64,000 nucleotides of DNA. It comes from an uncultured Verrucomicrobiota bacterium (lineage in GTDB: Bacteria; Verrucomicrobiota; Kiritimatiellia; CAIVKH01). A program made the translations under genes and the position numbers. Below are positions 61,701 to 64,000 of this stretch, piece after piece (the first letter of the stretch is position 1; each line of letters begins with the position of its first letter). Location of the stretch: assembly GCA_937996795.1 (NCBI GenBank), contig CALKUH010000032.1, positions 7,168 through 71,167 of the forward strand, written 5' to 3'. The notes below the pieces were generated by a model that ran no database searches, had not been told where the DNA came from, and saw only the letters and a program-made list of their open reading frames with translations.

Positions 61701-62300
61701 GCGCTTCACCTCGCGGATGATGTCGTCGAGGCGGATCAGGTTGCCCTCCGTCTGCTCGAGTTTGCGCAGCGCCTCCTTCTTGTCCGCCTTGAACTTCGTG
61801 ATGCCGCTGGCTTCCTCAAACACCGCGCGCCGGTCCTCCGGGTGCGAGCTGAGGATGCGGTCGATCTTGCCCTGTTCCATCAGCGAGTAGGAATTCGTCC
61901 CGATGCCCGTGTCCATGAACAGGCGCTGGATGTCCTTGAGGCGGCAGGGCGCCTTGTTGATGAAATACTGGCCCTCGCCCGTGCGGAACACGCGGCGGGT
62001 GACCGTGACTTCGTTGTACTCCGTGCCCAGCGACTGCTCGCATTCCGCGAGTGTCAGGCTGACCTCCGCCATGCCCAGCGGCTTGTGGGTGTCGGTGCCA
62101 TTAAAAATGACATCCTCCATCTTCGCGCCGCGCAGCGCCTTCGCGCTTTGCTCGCCCAGCGCCCACCGGATCGCGTCCGCCACGTTGCTCTTGCCGCAGC
62201 CGTTCGGGCCGACGATCGCCGTCATGCCGGGCTCGAACTCCAACCGGGTCTTCTCGGCAAAACTCTTGAAGCCAACAATTTCGAGTGCTTTCAGATACAA
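58701..62300 (-). CDS. smc: Chromosome segregation protein SMC
   Basis: SMC is the condensin ATPase that organises chromosomes. The 1,199-residue product has N-terminal Walker A GPNGCGKSNVADAIRWALGE. Two long coiled coils (about 165-500 and 680-1000) flank a hinge (LGPLAEMIHVDPAWQHALEAALRP onward). The C-terminal head has signature LLSGGERTMTAVALLFS and Walker B FCVLDELDAALD. The start is TTG 62300 (MYLKALEIVGFKSF), because CCCTCCC at 62309-62315 reads GGGAGGG eight bases upstream on the minus strand. Longer in-frame sequence before it lacks similarity. No scpA or scpB lies nearby. Confidence 0.96.
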   Translation of the reverse strand: MYLKALEIVGFKSFAEKTRLEFEPGMTAIVGPNGCGKSNVADAIRWALGEQSAKALRGAKMEDVIFNGTDTHKPLGMAEVSLTLAECEQSLGTEYNEVTVTRRVFRTGEGQYFINKAPCRLKDIQRLFMDTGIGTNSYSLMEQGKIDRILSSHPEDRRAVFEEASGITKFKADKKEALRKLEQTEGNLIRLDDIIREVKRQIISLQRQAGKAKRYQEIQSHLRAMDLYATRERLQQMDEQIKALESRLASITEQDEAARIDIEQAEAAARQQRQELEQVEAAIATAMEAAMSARAELDRVRESIRHSEERRVELQQLSERDTRDAEDARQRRAQHDKSLSDQKANLERAQADRLAAERELSEHAQRLTDAEKRVEEIGRLLHKLRTEQVELDARSAQLQNELAKLDAEERTNILRRERLAAEHAETQRALELFEGRQQEMGTRLGDLRTGVESAQQHLARLEAQRHDQTNAAAALQKTISQLRSQAAARHAQIELMEASGQQREGYALGARQLLNDDKAIQADRSRVLGPLAEMIHVDPAWQHALEAALRPWLDAVVVDGDAAALGLLRAMEEQKGGAVRLLSTEAKPAYPPPADRARLLDRVQAPDHLRPALECILGHVCIANSAAEIPDPRPAGLAWVTPGGLLLNPNGTSELWRREEAGANPLTRQQLLNGWREEHARLQAGIREHEATLASLQGEQNNLDQAVRAARQALEESRRQLNTSEGENQVIAKEAKQARERAETVAWELQNIEAQHKTGDDRRAGILNNLDTVRNRQAEVRATVSAKTEELRDAEQARNRCATEATDRRVRFSETRQLVQSISDSIAQLSSRVQELTTVIDERARGISTYQARMADLEKSRLDAESRVAPLESEATRLGSELEHLRARRETAARGLGELDAALREKRTRIEDVRKRRSECDVELAQQRIRRQNHLERTTGDYRVTVDEIAAAPEPEWENGQRPDREALEVQIAEMRTKLEAMGPVNLVAIEEHRELEERYQFLTQQQTDLTNSKNQLMEMIREINKTTTEMFADTFAKVNANFQEMFTKLFGGGSAKLVLVDEGDVLESGIEIIARPPGKKLQTVSLLSGGERTMTAVALLFSLYQVKPSPFCVLDELDAALDDANIGRFVKTVQGFLSNSQFVVITHNRQTIAAARMLYGVTMQQQGVSKIVSVKFSEHETREDRHPPQPSDAATPSS

Positions 62301-62390
62301 GGACGGAACCCTCCCACGACCCCCTGGACGGATTGGCAGACGCAGGACGTCAGCCCTTCCCGACGTCCAACGGCAAGCGCGTGAGGGCAA

Positions 62391-62419
62391 TCTATAGCAA
62401 GGCACTGTCCGCCGGGCAA
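62391..62419 (-). promoter_or_regulatory. Predicted promoter of smc with leader hairpin
   Basis: On the minus strand TTGCCC (62419-62414) and TATAGA (62396-62391) are separated by 17 bases. The leader of about 85 bases contains a perfect 7-base hairpin, GGACGTC (62345-62351) with GACGTCC (62362-62368). Confidence 0.6.
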
Positions 62420-62494
62420 GATGTGAGCCTCGGCACCGTTTGATTGTCAAATGCGGGGTGTCTGCCGTACCCTTCCGGCGCGAGGCGAGGCCCC

Positions 62495-63673
62495 ATGGCT
62501 GAACAAGGACTTATTCATTTATTGAGCGAACTGGTCGCGATTCCCAGCGTGAACCCGCTGCTGGCGGACGACCCGCGCATCGGCACGGAGAAGCCGATGG
62601 CGGAGCACCTCGCGATGCTGTTGAAGCGCAAGGGGTTCGCCGTCGAATGGCACGAAATCACCGCCAACCGGCCCAACGTTGTCGGGCGATTCGGCCCCGC
62701 GCGCCCCAAACGTTCGCTGCTGATCGAGTCGCACCTCGACACCCAGGGCGTCCACGGGATGACCATCCCGCCGTTCGACCCGGTCGTGCGCGACGGGCGC
62801 CTCTACGGCCGTGGCGCGTGCGACACCAAGGGCCCCGCCGCCGCCGCGCTGTGGGCGTTGACGCCCGCGGTCCTCGCGGAACTGGCCGACGCCGGCGTGC
62901 AGGTGATCTATGTCGGCGCGGTTGGCGAGGAGAAGGGAAATGTCGGCGCGGAACAATTGGTGGACCTCGACGTGGGGGCGGACGAGGCGCTGATCCTGGA
63001 GCCGACGGAACACGCCATCGTCCACGCGCACAAAGGCACGTTGTGGTACGAAGTGGAGGTGCTCGGCCGCGCGGCGCACGGGTCGAACCCCGACAAGGGA
63101 CTCAGCGCCATCCGCGCGATGGCGCTTCTGATGGACGACATCGCCCGCGAGATCGAGCAGGCCCGGCTGCACCATCGGAGCGAACTGCTCGGGCCGCCTT
63201 CCGTGAACATCGGCCTTATCCGCGGCGGGTCCTCCATCAACATCGTGCCCGACCGGTGCGTCATTGAAGTCGATCGCCGCACGGTGCCCGGCGAGGACAA
63301 CAAGGCCATTCTCGGGGAGATCCGCGCCGCGCTGATCCGCTTGCAGGCGCTCGGCGCCATCGCGAATTGGAATCTCACGCCGATCAAGGAAGGCACGCCG
63401 TTCGAGACCAAGGCGGACACCCGTCTCGTGCGCCGCCTGTCCGCGGCAAGCGACGCATGCGGCGTCGCGGCGCGCACCGAGGGCGCGTCGTGGTACAGCG
63501 ATGCCGGGCCCTTCGCGCGCACCTGTCGCGAAGTGGCCGTCTTCGGCCCGGGCAGCATCCTGCAGGCGCATACCGCCGATGAGTACATCGAACTCGCCTC
63601 CCTGCAAAAGGGCAGCGAGATCATCCAGCGCTTCCTGCGCGATCTCGCCGCGGAAACGAAAGGGACCGCTTGA
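62495..63673 (+). CDS. M20 family peptidase/deacylase (ArgE/DapE-like)
   Basis: The 392-residue metallohydrolase has the M20 metal-site motifs SHLDTQG, GRGACDTKGPAAA (bridging Asp), GEEKGNVG (catalytic Glu) and EPTEHAIV. A dimerisation domain (about 180-290) and a C-terminal metal His in QAHTADEYIE follow. Relatives include acetylornithine deacetylase, succinyl-diaminopimelate desuccinylase and carboxypeptidase G2; sequence alone does not choose among them. With argF in the window, an ArgE role is possible. ATG 62495 has GAGG upstream. The next gene starts within its stop. Confidence 0.85.
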   Translation: MAEQGLIHLLSELVAIPSVNPLLADDPRIGTEKPMAEHLAMLLKRKGFAVEWHEITANRPNVVGRFGPARPKRSLLIESHLDTQGVHGMTIPPFDPVVRDGRLYGRGACDTKGPAAAALWALTPAVLAELADAGVQVIYVGAVGEEKGNVGAEQLVDLDVGADEALILEPTEHAIVHAHKGTLWYEVEVLGRAAHGSNPDKGLSAIRAMALLMDDIAREIEQARLHHRSELLGPPSVNIGLIRGGSSINIVPDRCVIEVDRRTVPGEDNKAILGEIRAALIRLQALGAIANWNLTPIKEGTPFETKADTRLVRRLSAASDACGVAARTEGASWYSDAGPFARTCREVAVFGPGSILQAHTADEYIELASLQKGSEIIQRFLRDLAAETKGTA

Positions 63674-64000
63674 GCCGCCGCTCGCTCCAGGCCGTCACCG
63701 GATTCGCCCTTGCGGGGTGGCTGCTGCTCGCGGCCGCGAACCTGTTCATGGGTGAGTTGAACCAGGACGAGGGCTGGTATCTGTACGCGGCGCAACTCGT
63801 GAGCGACGGCGAGATGCCGTTCCGTGATTTCGCATTCACGCAGGGTCCGATGCTTCCGCTTGTCTATGCGCCCGCGTCGGCGCTTGTCGATGCGTTCGGG
63901 CTTGGCGGCGGCCGCGCGCTGACCGCGGCGCTGGGCCTGCTCGCCGCCCAAGGCGTTGGCACGAGTCTTGATGCCGAACCGCACGCAGCTCGAATGGCGT
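63670..64000 (+). CDS. N-terminal part of a membrane glycosyltransferase (GT39/ArnT-like), partial
   Basis: TTG 63670 overlaps the previous stop (TTGA) and opens a frame to the window edge. It starts with a membrane helix (FALAGWLLLAAANLFMG), then NQDEGWYLYAAQLVSDGEMPFRDFAFTQGP. This matches the first external loop of polyprenyl-phosphate-sugar glycosyltransferases, whose catalytic acid is the Asp of DE. From about 63949 the frame changes character: GC at third positions drops, and the +1 frame reads KALARVLMPNRTQLEWR with high third-position GC. A frameshift is therefore possible. Confidence 0.75.
   Translation, partial: MSRRSLQAVTGFALAGWLLLAAANLFMGELNQDEGWYLYAAQLVSDGEMPFRDFAFTQGPMLPLVYAPASALVDAFGLGGGRALTAALGLLAAQGVGTSLDAEPHAARMA

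Overview
This is a high-GC bacterial window of 64 kb, densely coded on both strands. It most resembles a member of the PVC superphylum, probably Kiritimatiellota or Verrucomicrobiota. The main pointers are a V-type ATPase operon in the E-DUF2764-A-B-D-I-K order known from Chlamydiae and spirochaetes, a DapL-like aminotransferase, a PEP-CTERM protein, a PurS-PurL fusion and GH57 glycogen enzymes. No rRNA, CRISPR array, insertion sequence or replication origin was seen. No gene-free stretch exceeds 300 bases. The longest, 48313-48595 and 19427-19678, are described below.

Layout. 1-12263 is a glycogen island: GH13 branching enzyme glgB, glycogen synthase glgA, three GH57 proteins (one a DUF1957 branching enzyme), a DUF4912 protein, and a phospholipase-D-family protein between them. 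A tRNA-Ser and a secreted Pro/Ala-rich protein follow. 13679-17595 holds purQ and purL (minus strand). 17771-21806 holds a CHASE-domain histidine kinase and a NarL-type regulator, separated by two lower-GC secreted proteins, one with a PEP-CTERM sorting signal. 21892-25904 holds plsY and gpsA (convergent), then pyrB and argF. 25995-34937 holds a GT9 glycosyltransferase, a DUF3999-like protein, purD, a degenerate S41 peptidase homologue, a three-domain LMW-phosphatase/RpiB/GlyA fusion and a CBM20 esterase. 35142-42482 is the V-ATPase operon, interrupted by a truncated four-helix-bundle (S23/IVP) gene lying between inverted repeats. 42544-44234 holds a DapL-like aminotransferase and an ACT protein.

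44305-56137 is a polyamine block. PotABCD imports spermidine or putrescine. A six-gene operon then encodes a putrescine aminotransferase, two aldehyde dehydrogenases and a GABA aminotransferase, which together can take putrescine to succinate. A secreted protein and a lysine/saccharopine-dehydrogenase-like enzyme end the operon. 56124-64000 holds a DUF4380-like secreted protein, DUF1015, tRNA-Asp, smc, an M20 peptidase and the start of a membrane glycosyltransferase.

Intergenic DNA is rich in short dispersed inverted repeats of several families. The most suggestive regulatory signal is a tandem CAACGTCTGT element with 31-base spacing, found before both purQ and the GlyA fusion. Both genes belong to purine or one-carbon metabolism, so this is a candidate operator.
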